From: Nitrospira sp.
GTDB lineage: Bacteria > Nitrospirota > Nitrospiria > Nitrospirales > Nitrospiraceae
Assembly: GCA_024760545.1 (NCBI GenBank)
Contig: CP060501.1
Span: 124,001-188,000, forward strand
DNA: 64,000 nucleotides
Direction of reading: 5' to 3'
Shown here: in pieces, positions 10,366 to 18,242 of the stretch
Layout of the letters: every line of letters begins with the position of its first letter
Numbering within the stretch: position 1 is the stretch's first letter
Notes under the pieces: generated by a model
What the model was told of the DNA's origin: nothing
Seen by the model: only the letters and a program-made list of their open reading frames with translations
Databases searched by the model: none
Made by a program: the position numbers and the translations under genes

Positions 10366-10620
10366 CTAATCGGTGCGAGCCGACTTTCTGCGCGTTCGAG
10401 TTGAGCGCCGGGTTATGCGTGTTGTTTTTTCAGTCAGTACGAGTAATCCCGCAAGTGCTTCATTGACTGCTTTTGAAGTGGGAAAGGCTTTGGCAATAGC
10501 TGGTTCCAACAGGGCGACTGAAGTTCCTGCGGCTACTGCCGAATAAAATTTCCCTCTTTCCAGTTTTGTAAAGTCCGACCGTTTGTATTCTGAACGCATT
10601 TCGTCTTTATCCCTCTTCAT
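10366..10620 (-). CDS. Putative antitoxin partner of the BrnT-type toxin
   Basis: An 84-residue basic protein encoded directly downstream of, and overlapping by 14 bases, the BrnT-like gene on the minus strand. The middle reads KLERGKFYSAVAAGTSVALLEPAIAKAFPTS followed by KAVNEALAGLL, the pattern of short antitoxins with a C-terminal ribbon-helix-helix-like segment that pair with BrnT-type toxins. In such pairs the toxin gene comes first and the antitoxin second, as here. The last ~20 residues are unusually rich in Arg and Thr and may be a read-through tail. Assignment rests mostly on position and pattern. Confidence 0.6.
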   Translation of the reverse strand: MKRDKDEMRSEYKRSDFTKLERGKFYSAVAAGTSVALLEPAIAKAFPTSKAVNEALAGLLVLTEKTTRITRRSTRTRRKSARTD

Positions 10621-10879
10621 ATAATTTCCTTTCGCTGCGTGTCATGCGACGGGCATTGATGATTCGAATTGCGTCGGGCCGATACGTATGCGAAACGACC
10701 AGTAGTCGGCTCAAGCGGGACATCCCAAAGGTAATATACCGCAGTTCGCTGATAGAGTGATCTGGGTCAGGGCCGGAAAGTGCTAGACGGTCCAGAAATA
10801 CCGAAGCCGCTTCATCGAACGATATTCCATGTTTACGAAGATTAATTTCAGCTTTGCGCGGATCCCACTCAAACTTCAT
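10607..10879 (-). CDS. brnT: BrnT family type II toxin
   Basis: A 90-residue protein matching the BrnT ribonuclease-fold toxin pattern closely: N-terminal MKFEWDPRKAEINLRKHGISF, then DEAASVFLDRLAL, PDPDHSISELRYITFG, the RLLVVSHTYRPDAIRIINAR strand pair, and C-terminal RRMTRSERKLYEEG. Characterised BrnT proteins inhibit translation by RNA cleavage and are neutralised by the downstream partner. It is the only minus-strand unit in the window and sits in a small accessory patch between plsY and the MutL operon. Confidence 0.88.
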   Translation of the reverse strand: MKFEWDPRKAEINLRKHGISFDEAASVFLDRLALSGPDPDHSISELRYITFGMSRLSRLLVVSHTYRPDAIRIINARRMTRSERKLYEEG

Positions 10880-11171
10880 AATAAAATGTAGTTTCTGGTG
10901 CTACGCATTACGACCTGTTGCTGAGGCGCACGCCCATGAGTCTAAACCAACTGCCGCTTGTTGGCTACAGCAGCGTGTTATACCACCCGAGATGGCCATC
11001 CGATTTATCCTTCGCTCGATGACATTCTCGCCAGCATGCGCAATAGACGTGGCCTCCATGCGGTATGGAATGAGCACGGCGTGGCTGTTAGCTACAACAA
11101 GTTTCACGAGGTACGTTATCAAAAGAGACTTATTGAGACCAATCTTGAGTCTTCCAATTAGCCTCATTGAA
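10880..11171. other. Intergenic stretch without a supported gene
   Basis: Short open frames exist on both strands. One + strand reading from ATG 10936 starts MSLNQLPLVGYSSVLYHP and stops; another frame continues as PSLDDILASMRNRRG. Together they may be a frameshifted remnant of a small gene. Nothing can be named. The stretch should also hold the promoter of the BrnT-type pair, but no convincing boxes were found. Confidence 0.35.
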
Positions 11172-11200
11172 TTGACTCTCTTCTACCCCCTTCATATAAT
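11172..11200 (+). promoter_or_regulatory. Strong sigma70-type promoter of the MutL/DUF6754 operon
   Basis: TTGACT (11172-11177) and a perfect TATAAT (11195-11200) with a 17-base spacer. A start of transcription near 11207 leaves a leader of about 30 bases before the ATG at 11239. This is the best consensus promoter seen in the window. Confidence 0.75.
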
Positions 11201-11238
11201 GCGATCCGTTCGAGGTTTGCCTTGTCCGGCCTGCACTT

Positions 11239-11610
11239 ATGCGATCTCGCTTCAATGACAATCTGGCGGGAAAGATGGCTCAACTGCGCGCCGGGCTTCG
11301 CCATGCGTTTGCCGTTCCTCCTGAGAATCAGCCCCTCTCTATCGAAGACGTGCAGTTGATGGAGCGGATTGCGGAGGTGATTGTCAAGCGGGGAATGGCG
11401 GCTCCTGCGACGATGTTCTTGGAGTCCATGGGGCCGATGAATTTTCTGGGCAGTCAGGCGCTGCATTTCCTGACACCGATCCTCGATTGTGCCTTCAACA
11501 CGAAAGAAGTCGAGCAGGTCGCGCGATTGCTCGAACGCCGTGACACGGTGACTCGTCTTATCTCCATCATTGAAGCCAAGTCTGCTCCAAAGGGAGCAAC
11601 GGCTCAATGA
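11239..11610 (+). CDS. Conserved small protein of the MutL/DUF6754 cluster
   Basis: A 123-residue soluble, mostly helical protein without a recognised domain. Its central part (PATMFLESMGPMNFLGSQAL, then HFLTPILDCAFNTKEVEQ) is followed by a charged helix LLERRDTVTRLISIIE. Its stop overlaps the start of the mutL-like gene (ATGA), and it is the first gene after a strong promoter, so it is very likely co-translated with the ATPase. A role as partner or adaptor of that ATPase is inferred from position only. Confidence 0.75.
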   Translation: MRSRFNDNLAGKMAQLRAGLRHAFAVPPENQPLSIEDVQLMERIAEVIVKRGMAAPATMFLESMGPMNFLGSQALHFLTPILDCAFNTKEVEQVARLLERRDTVTRLISIIEAKSAPKGATAQ

Positions 11611-13433
11611 CGTCTTCCGCATCCAGCCCTCCAAAGATCGATCGCCCTCTCAATGTGATCGTAGCGACCGATTGCGGCAGCACCACGACCAAAGCCATTC
11701 TCATCGAAAAAGTCGGTGACCAATATCGGCAGACGTATCGCGGCGAAGCCCCGACGACCGTGGAAGCTCCGTTCGAAGACGTCACGCGCGGCGTGTTGAA
11801 TGCCATCGCTGAAATCGAGGAACTCTCAGGCCGGAAAATTTTGGACGGCGATCAGATCATCACGCCCTGTCGTGATGACAAGACGGGTGTCGACATTTAT
11901 ATCTCGACCAGCAGTGCCGGCGGCGGGTTGCAGATGATGGTGACGGGTGTCGTGCAGAACATGACCGGCGAAAGCGCGCAGCGTGCCGCACTGGGGGCCG
12001 GTGCGATTGTGATCGATGTGTTGGCCTCCAACGACGGCCGATTGCCCCACGAAAAGATCGAGCGCATCCGTTCCATGAGACCGGACATGATTTTGATGTC
12101 GGGAGGGACCGATGGTGGAGCCGTGACGCACGTGGTGGAGATGGCCGAATATATCGCGGCTGCTGAACCACGGCCACGATTCGGCGTGACGTACAAGTTG
12201 CCGCTGATCTATGCGGGCAACAAGGAAGCCCAACCGCAAGTCAAAAAGATTCTGGAAGACAAATCGGCACTGGTCGTCACAGACAATATCCGGCCGGTCC
12301 TGGAACGAGAGAACCTGGCACCGGCGCGGAACAAGATTCACGACTTGTTTCTCGAGCACGTCATGCAACAGGCGCCGGGCTATAAGAAGCTCATCGAGAT
12401 GGCCGGCGCTCCGATCATGCCGACGCCGGCTGCAGTCGGGCTCATCATGGAGACGATCGCCCAGCGGGAACATCTGAATCTGATCGGGGTGGATATCGGC
12501 GGTGCGACGACCGACGTCTTTTCCGTGTTCGACGGCGTGTTCAACCGGACGGTCAGCGCCAATCTCGGCATGTCCTACAGTGTGTCCAATGTCCTCGCCG
12601 AAGCGGGTCTGGCGAACATTATGCGATGGGTGCCGTTCACGATCGATGAGCAGACGCTCCGTAACCGCATCAAGAACAAGATGATCCGGCCCACCACCAT
12701 TCCCCAAACACTCGACGAGCTGCAAATCGAGCAGGCGATCGCGCGCGAGGCCCTGCGGTTGGCGCTGATTCATCATAAGTCGCTGGCAACGGGCTTGAAG
12801 GGCGTGCAACAGGAGCGGACGATCTCCGATGTGTTCGAGCAGGAGGCCTCCGGTAAATCTTTGATCGATATGTTGAAACTGGATTTGATCGTCGGGAGCG
12901 GCGGCATCCTGTCTCATGCGCCGCGGCGCATACAATCGATGCTAATGATGGTCGATGCCTACGAGCCCATGGGCTGCACGAGGTTGTCGGTCGACAGCAT
13001 CTTCATGATGCCGCATCTCGGGGTGCTGTCCACGATCAATCAGAAGGCGGCGACCGATGTGTTCGTTCGAGATTGCATGATCTATTTGGGTACCTGCGTG
13101 GCGCCGATCGGACAGGGGAAGGACGGGGATCTCTGTGCTGACTATCAGATCACGTTGCCTGATGGAAAGACCATCAACGATCAACTCAAATTCGGCGATC
13201 TGCGGCTCTATCCCTTAGATTCCGGCAAACAGGCAACCATCAAGATTCAGCCTGCGAAAGGCGTCAACATGGGCGCGGGAGTCGGTACTGCTCTCACGAG
13301 AGAGGTTCATGGCGGTGTGGTCGGACTCTTGCTCGATGGCCGTGGGCGACCGCTCAGATTTCCGGCTGACCATCAAGTCCGAGTCGCGTCACTGACGAAA
13401 TGGTTCAAGGCAGTCGATCTCTATCCGGTTTAG
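11607..13433 (+). CDS. MutL-type ASKHA ATPase (annotated in the family as glutamate mutase MutL)
   Basis: A 608-residue protein of the MutL family of ASKHA (actin/Hsp70-like) ATPases. The phosphate-1 loop is IVATDCGSTTTKAIL (about residues 18-33). The second nucleotide motif is NLIGVDIGGATTDVFSVF (about residues 291-308), and the adenosine-type loop is LIVGSGGILSHAP. Relatives next to coenzyme-B12 mutases are thought to be reactivating factors, but no mutase subunit is present here. The neighbours are membrane proteins, so the real job is probably different: an ATP-driven switch for the envelope complex encoded downstream. The gene overlaps the preceding small gene by 4 bases. Confidence 0.85.
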   Translation: MTSSASSPPKIDRPLNVIVATDCGSTTTKAILIEKVGDQYRQTYRGEAPTTVEAPFEDVTRGVLNAIAEIEELSGRKILDGDQIITPCRDDKTGVDIYISTSSAGGGLQMMVTGVVQNMTGESAQRAALGAGAIVIDVLASNDGRLPHEKIERIRSMRPDMILMSGGTDGGAVTHVVEMAEYIAAAEPRPRFGVTYKLPLIYAGNKEAQPQVKKILEDKSALVVTDNIRPVLERENLAPARNKIHDLFLEHVMQQAPGYKKLIEMAGAPIMPTPAAVGLIMETIAQREHLNLIGVDIGGATTDVFSVFDGVFNRTVSANLGMSYSVSNVLAEAGLANIMRWVPFTIDEQTLRNRIKNKMIRPTTIPQTLDELQIEQAIAREALRLALIHHKSLATGLKGVQQERTISDVFEQEASGKSLIDMLKLDLIVGSGGILSHAPRRIQSMLMMVDAYEPMGCTRLSVDSIFMMPHLGVLSTINQKAATDVFVRDCMIYLGTCVAPIGQGKDGDLCADYQITLPDGKTINDQLKFGDLRLYPLDSGKQATIKIQPAKGVNMGAGVGTALTREVHGGVVGLLLDGRGRPLRFPADHQVRVASLTKWFKAVDLYPV

Positions 13434-13445
13434 GACCATAGGCAA

Positions 13446-14570
13446 ATGGCTCACAGTTATACACCCGGCCTCACTGTTACGGATCGTACGGTTATCCATC
13501 GGCGGCGCATGTTGCCCTTGCCGGGCACGGTATTGGTCAACGTCGGTGACCGAGTCCGGTCCGATCAGATTGTCGCCAAAGCAGAGTTGCCGGGAAAAGT
13601 CTTCCCGGTCAATCTTGCCAATCAACTCAGCATTGCTCCGGGTGAGATCAAGGACTATTTGATCAAGAAGGAAGGCGATGCCGTTGAGAAAGACGAGATC
13701 CTTGCCGAGAACAAGCCCCTGATCAAATGGTTCAAGACGGAGATCCGATCGCCGGTTGCAGGCACGGTCGAGTCTGTGTCGACCATCACAGGCCAAGTGC
13801 TCCTGCGGGAACCGCCCAGAGTCTTACAACTGCTGGCCTATGTGGACGGGATCATCTCGGAGACGGTTCCGCAGCAGAGCGTCGTGGTGGAAGCCACCTG
13901 CGGATTGGTGCAAGGGATTTTCGGTATTGGTGGAGAGACGTTCGGTGACATCGTTCTGGGGGTGAAAGCTCCGGACGAACCACTGTCGCCGGAACATTTC
14001 AATGCGAGTATGAAAGGCAAAGTGGTCGTGGGAGGTTCGTTCCTTTCCGCCGAAGCCATGAAGCAGGCCAAGGCCGTCGGTGTCGCCGGGTTGGTCGTGG
14101 GCGGTATTCATGACGAGGATCTGCGTGCCCTATTGGGATATGATCTCGGCGTCGCCATCACGGGGACGGAACAGGTGGGATTTACGCTGATCCTGACGGA
14201 GGGGTTCGGGACGATTCCGATGGCGGCCAAGACCTTCAAGTTGCTTTCCGCCCATGTCGGCCGGAAGGCGTCCATCTCAGGGGCCACACAGATCAGAGCC
14301 GGCGTCATCCGTCCTGAAATTATTATTCCACAAGTAGAAGATAAGGTTGGGATGGAGGTTATTGCCCGGCGAGACGGGATTCGCCTTGGCGATCCGGTCC
14401 GCATCATCCGCGATCCCCTCTTTGGCCGAATCGGAGAAGTGTCGGCTCTTCCCTCCGATCTCACCAAGATTCCTACCGAGAGCGAGGTGCGGGTATTGGA
14501 AGTGAAGTTTGCCGATGGAACGCGTGTCGTGATTCCGCGGACGAATATCGAGGTGATCGAGGGGGCGTGA
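13446..14570 (+). CDS. Barrel-sandwich/KOW-like protein of the MutL cluster
   Basis: A 374-residue soluble protein. The N-terminal third has two lipoyl/biotinyl-like sandwich motifs (LPGTVLVNVGDRVRSDQIVA; EIRSPVAGTVESVSTITGQV), similar to those in RnfC-like or membrane-fusion proteins. The middle (about residues 150-265) is an alpha/beta region rich in glycine (GGSFLSAEAMKQAKAVGVAG). The C-terminus is a small beta domain of KOW/SH3 type (LGDPVRIIRDPLFGRIGEV). There is no signal peptide. It follows the ATPase by 12 bases and is probably its physical partner; the function is unknown. Confidence 0.72.
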   Translation: MAHSYTPGLTVTDRTVIHRRRMLPLPGTVLVNVGDRVRSDQIVAKAELPGKVFPVNLANQLSIAPGEIKDYLIKKEGDAVEKDEILAENKPLIKWFKTEIRSPVAGTVESVSTITGQVLLREPPRVLQLLAYVDGIISETVPQQSVVVEATCGLVQGIFGIGGETFGDIVLGVKAPDEPLSPEHFNASMKGKVVVGGSFLSAEAMKQAKAVGVAGLVVGGIHDEDLRALLGYDLGVAITGTEQVGFTLILTEGFGTIPMAAKTFKLLSAHVGRKASISGATQIRAGVIRPEIIIPQVEDKVGMEVIARRDGIRLGDPVRIIRDPLFGRIGEVSALPSDLTKIPTESEVRVLEVKFADGTRVVIPRTNIEVIEGA

Positions 14571-14573
14571 AGC

Positions 14574-15854
14574 GTGAGGCGTGAAGTGGATCTCGTGGAA
14601 GGCGGTTGGGGCCGTTTCGCATGGCCTTTGCTGATCCTGATTTTCTGTGTGTCGAGTTTGCAACCACCGTGCACCTCGGCTGAGACAGCTATCAGTGCTC
14701 CTCAAGACATTCAAGTATTCGACACGCCGAACGACGGAGGAGGAAGCCTTACCGTTCAGTGGGCTCCTACGCCGGGAGATAGTCCGGACCTCCGCTATCA
14801 GGTCTTGCTTGCAAAAGCACCTGCTGCCGATCCGGCGACATTCACGATCGTCGCGGAGTTCCCCGCCAATACGAAATACGTCAAAGACACAAAAACCGCT
14901 TGGTGGACAAGGAAGGCCGAGAAGACCTGGCACCAGGCCGTCATCAAGAGTGCAAAGAATATCGACGTGACGGATGGCACGGCCTATGCCGTCGCATTGG
15001 CTGCTGTCCGAGGCGATCAGCGAGTTTTCAGCCCGGTGTCGGTGGCGACGCCTTCGCCGGACTGGTTCAACTGGAATCAACTGAATAATCTCATCATCGC
15101 CGTCTCATTCTGTGGGCTGGTGTTTTATACGATCAGCTATGCAAAGCGGAACGAGATCTTCTTGCGTCGTATTCCGGGGCTCGACGCGGTGGATGAAGCG
15201 ATCGGGCGCGCAACCGAGTTGGGCAAGCCGATTCTCTATATGACCGGCGCGCATGACTTACATGACCCTTCGACGATTGCCGCTGCGGTCATTCTCGGGA
15301 AGGTTGCGAAGCGGGCTGCGCTCTATGAAACGGAATTGTTGGTGCCTCATCGTGAGCCGATTACGATGGCGGTCTGCCAGGAAATCACCAAACAGGCCTA
15401 TTTGGAGGCGGGCAAACCCGATCTTTTCAAGGAGGACGCGAACTTTTTCATCACGCCCGATCAGTTCAGCTATACGGCGGCGGTCGACGGGATCATGCTG
15501 CGAAAGAAGCCCGCCGCCAACTTCTTCATGGGTCATTACTTTGCCGAGTCGCTGTTGCTCACCGAAACCGGCGCGAGCACCGGCGCCATCCAAATCGCCG
15601 GAACGGACGCGGACCACCAACTCCCGTTCTTCGTGACCACCTGTGATTACACGTTGATCGGCGAAGAGCTGTACGCCGCGAGCGCGTATCTGTCCAGGGA
15701 GCCGGTTCAAGTCGGCACGCTGCGAGGACAGGATATCGGAAAAGCGGTCGTCCTCAGCGCGATTGCCGTCGGAACGGTATTGGCGACGGTCGGAGTCGTC
15801 ACCGGCGCGCAATGGCCGCAGATTGTCCTCGATCTCTTTAGGGACCTGAAATGA
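14574..15854 (+). CDS. DUF6754-type membrane protein with exported fibronectin-III-like domain
   Basis: A 426-residue protein from a GTG start. It opens with an N-terminal hydrophobic segment (PLLILIFCVSSL) that may be a signal peptide. An exported beta-sandwich domain of fibronectin type III character follows (IQVFDTPNDGGGSLTVQWAP), then a membrane helix (NLIIAVSFCGLVFYTISYA). A large conserved domain begins RRIPGLDAVDEAIGRATELG-KPILYMTG, and a final membrane helix is VVLSAIAVGTVLATVGVVTG. The conserved block matches my recollection of DUF6754. Its 3' end overlaps the next gene by 4 bases (ATGA). No enzymatic motif is evident. Confidence 0.75.
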   Translation: MRREVDLVEGGWGRFAWPLLILIFCVSSLQPPCTSAETAISAPQDIQVFDTPNDGGGSLTVQWAPTPGDSPDLRYQVLLAKAPAADPATFTIVAEFPANTKYVKDTKTAWWTRKAEKTWHQAVIKSAKNIDVTDGTAYAVALAAVRGDQRVFSPVSVATPSPDWFNWNQLNNLIIAVSFCGLVFYTISYAKRNEIFLRRIPGLDAVDEAIGRATELGKPILYMTGAHDLHDPSTIAAAVILGKVAKRAALYETELLVPHREPITMAVCQEITKQAYLEAGKPDLFKEDANFFITPDQFSYTAAVDGIMLRKKPAANFFMGHYFAESLLLTETGASTGAIQIAGTDADHQLPFFVTTCDYTLIGEELYAASAYLSREPVQVGTLRGQDIGKAVVLSAIAVGTVLATVGVVTGAQWPQIVLDLFRDLK

Positions 15855-16501
15855 TCTTTCTCCGTCGGCAACTACCTCTCCTCATCACGATGGTTACGGG
15901 TCTCCTGTTTGCGGCGCAGTACTATGTGCCGCATCCGGCCTCGGAGCAGATGCTCACATCCGCAACGAAATGGCTGCAGATCATCGGAGGATTCGCGTTG
16001 ATCCTCGGTGTGACCAGCCTGTTCCATCAACATGCGGTCAAGATCGGGCGCAAGGAAGCCGGATGGGGCTATAGCTTCGTGCTGTATGCCGCCATGCTCG
16101 GGACTATCGCGGCCGGCCTGTGGGCCAATGGCAAAGAAAGCCTCGATGGGGCCATGACGGCATTCGGCTGGGTCTACAACTATATGATGGTGCCGCTGCA
16201 AGGGACGATGTTTGCCATCCTGGCCTTCTTCATCGCATCGGCCGCCTATCGCTCGTTCAGGGCCAGGAGTCGGGAAGCGGCGGTATTGTTGGTCGCGGCA
16301 GTGATCGTGATGATGGGACGTGTGCCGCTGGGTGAGTATCTGATTCCCTTGAGCGGCGACGTTTCCTCGTGGATTTTGAATGTGCTCAATGCCTCCGTAC
16401 GCCGGGCCATTCTGATCGGCGTCAGTCTCGGGGCTATTGCGTTGTCATTCAAGATTATCTTTGGCGTGGAGCGGTCGTATCTTGGCGGAGGGAAGGAGTA
16501 G
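15851..16501 (+). CDS. Multipass membrane protein of the MutL/DUF6754 cluster
   Basis: A 216-residue protein with about six hydrophobic helices (LPLLITMVTGLLFAAQYYV, IIGGFALILGVTSLF, SFVLYAAMLGTIAAGLW, GTMFAILAFFIASAAY, AAVLLVAAVIVMMG, AILIGVSLGAIALSFKIIF). No named family is recognised. It is translationally coupled to the DUF6754 gene and so is probably a subunit of the same membrane complex. An 86-base gap, read as nothing special, precedes the next gene. Confidence 0.75.
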   Translation: MIFLRRQLPLLITMVTGLLFAAQYYVPHPASEQMLTSATKWLQIIGGFALILGVTSLFHQHAVKIGRKEAGWGYSFVLYAAMLGTIAAGLWANGKESLDGAMTAFGWVYNYMMVPLQGTMFAILAFFIASAAYRSFRARSREAAVLLVAAVIVMMGRVPLGEYLIPLSGDVSSWILNVLNASVRRAILIGVSLGAIALSFKIIFGVERSYLGGGKE

Positions 16502-16587
16502 GAAGTGTGGGACCCTTCCACTGCGCGCGACCGGGCTCCCGCTCGGCGCCACCCGCAGTTGATGGGTGAGGGGGAACAGGAGAAGGC

Positions 16588-17430
16588 ATGAGTTTTTCAG
16601 AGCGCATGCTCAAGATCGATCGGCGGATCATTTTCTTGGTGATCGGTCTCTGCACCCTGTTGCCGTTGCTCTATCCCGTCGGTTTGCCGATCAGGATTTC
16701 GTCGGAAGTCCGTGGCGTGTATGAGCATATCGAGTCGTTGCCGGAACATTCCGTCTTTCTGCTGTCGATCGATTTCGATCCCGCCTCCAAACCCGAGCTC
16801 TATCCGCAAGCGGTGGCGCTGCTGCGTCACGCTTTCAAGAAGAATCTTCGGGTGGTCACGATGACTCTCTGGGTGACCGGGACAGGCATGGCGGATCAGT
16901 TAGTCACGCAGGTTGCCAAAGAGATGGGGAGAGAATACGGGAAGGATTATGCGTTTCTGGGATGGAGTCCGGGCGGGCAAGCCGTGATCATCAATATGGG
17001 GCAGGACCTCTATTCAGCATTTCCCAGCGACTATAGCGGCAAGCCCACGAAGGATTTGCCGGTTCTTGACGGCGTGCGCAGCTTGAAGGATGTCGGCTAC
17101 ATGGTCAGCTTGGGCGCCGGCCGTCCCGGGGTTGAAGAGTGGTATGTCTTTGGGAAGGACAAATATAAGTTCGAAATGGGTGGTGGCTGCACGGGAGTGA
17201 TGGCGCCGGGATTGTACCCATTGCTGCGAAGCGGACAGATCAACGGCCTGATCGGCGGCCTCCGCGGCGCGGCGGAGTATGAGAGCCTCATCGGTCAGAA
17301 AGGCAAAGCGGTGGCGGGTATGGACGCACAGTCCGCGACGCATCTCGCCATCATCGTGCTGGTGATCATCTGCAACGTGTTTTACCTCTCGCTCCGGCGC
17401 GCGGCTCGGGCACAGGGACAGGTCGGCTGA
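16588..17430 (+). CDS. Membrane-anchored exported protein of the MutL/DUF6754 cluster
   Basis: A 280-residue protein with one N-terminal membrane segment (IIFLVIGLCTLLPLLYPVGL) and one near the C-terminus (LAIIVLVIICNVFYLSL). The intervening ~230 residues should lie outside the cytoplasm. This part has an alpha/beta pattern (HSVFLLSIDFDPASKPELYP, RVVTMTLWVTGTGMADQLV, DLPVLDGVRSLKDVGYMVSL) and glycine-rich segments (GGGCTGVMAPGLYPLL). No known enzyme signature is seen. Start ATG follows AGGAGAAGG. Its place in the cluster suggests a periplasmic-side subunit. Confidence 0.75.
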   Translation: MSFSERMLKIDRRIIFLVIGLCTLLPLLYPVGLPIRISSEVRGVYEHIESLPEHSVFLLSIDFDPASKPELYPQAVALLRHAFKKNLRVVTMTLWVTGTGMADQLVTQVAKEMGREYGKDYAFLGWSPGGQAVIINMGQDLYSAFPSDYSGKPTKDLPVLDGVRSLKDVGYMVSLGAGRPGVEEWYVFGKDKYKFEMGGGCTGVMAPGLYPLLRSGQINGLIGGLRGAAEYESLIGQKGKAVAGMDAQSATHLAIIVLVIICNVFYLSLRRAARAQGQVG

Positions 17431-17446
17431 AGGGTAGGGGATCTCG

Positions 17447-18196
17447 ATGGATGCCACGATACTAGGGGCTTGGGTTGCGACGGGGTTGACCCTCCTGATC
17501 TTCTCATTCCTGTACAAAGACAACGTGTTGTTCAAACTGGCAGAGCATCTCTATGTGGGGGTCTCAGTCGGCTATACGATCGTGAAGACGTACGATACCG
17601 TCATCGTCCACTTGGTCGTCAAACCGATCGTCGAGAACGGGGAAATCGCCCTGCTGATTCCCGTAGCCATCGGGATGCTCATGCTGACTCGGTACGTGCC
17701 GAAAGCCGCCTGGATATCCCGATACGCGTTCGCCTTTATCGTCGGGATGGGGGCGGGATTGGCGATACCGAGAACGATTTCTTCCTTCATCCTGAAACAA
17801 ATCGAGGATACGGTTCGTCCGTTGTTATCGATCGCGGGATCGGATGGCGTCAGCTTCTCGATGAACCTGCTCAATCCCGCCAGCAACCTCAATGCGATCA
17901 TCATCCTGCTGGGAGTCGGCTCGGTCTTGTTCTACTTCTTTTTCTCGATCGAGCACAGTGGACCGGGAAGGGCAGTGGCTCGAAGCGGTGTGATGTTCTT
18001 GATGATTTCCTTCGGCGCCGCGTTCGGCTATACGGTTATGGCCCGCATGTCGCTCTTGATCGGCCGATTGACCGATTTGATCGAATTCTCCGATGCCTCC
18101 TACGGGCGGCCTACCATCTGGTTGCTGATTCTCACGGTGGTGGCGCTCATCATATTGGCCCGGCGAGGTGAAGCCCCTCCTCCAAGTAGTCAGTAG
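17447..18196 (+). CDS. Multipass membrane protein closing the MutL/DUF6754 cluster
   Basis: A 249-residue protein with about seven hydrophobic stretches (GAWVATGLTLLIFSFLY, IALLIPVAIGMLML, YAFAFIVGMGAGLAIP, AIIILLGVGSVLFYFFFS, VMFLMISFGAAFGYTVMA, IWLLILTVVALIILA). No family name can be given. It starts 16 bases after the preceding gene and is the last member of the compact operon. The run of DUF6754 plus three further membrane proteins points to a membrane complex driven or gated by the MutL-type ATPase. Confidence 0.75.
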   Translation: MDATILGAWVATGLTLLIFSFLYKDNVLFKLAEHLYVGVSVGYTIVKTYDTVIVHLVVKPIVENGEIALLIPVAIGMLMLTRYVPKAAWISRYAFAFIVGMGAGLAIPRTISSFILKQIEDTVRPLLSIAGSDGVSFSMNLLNPASNLNAIIILLGVGSVLFYFFFSIEHSGPGRAVARSGVMFLMISFGAAFGYTVMARMSLLIGRLTDLIEFSDASYGRPTIWLLILTVVALIILARRGEAPPPSSQ

Positions 18197-18242
18197 CCAC
18201 GGCTATCGGATCGGTTGCAGCGGCTCCATTCCATCCCCTACA

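Noticed and set aside
10180..10404. 74-codon open frame downstream of the small lipoprotein
   Set aside because: TTG start without RBS, no protein-like pattern, and its end runs into the antitoxin gene on the other strand.
10854..11258. 134-codon + strand frame across the BrnT upstream region
   Set aside because: Overlaps brnT and the consensus promoter at 11172-11200, and the composition is not protein-like.
11826..12935. 369-codon minus-strand frame opposite the MutL-type ATPase
   Set aside because: Shadow frame rich in His, Arg and Asp, typical of antisense readings of a real gene.
11607..13433. Calling the ATPase a glutamate mutase subunit or the DNA-repair MutL
   Set aside because: No B12 mutase genes adjoin it, and it has an ASKHA fold pattern, not the GHKL fold of mismatch-repair MutL.
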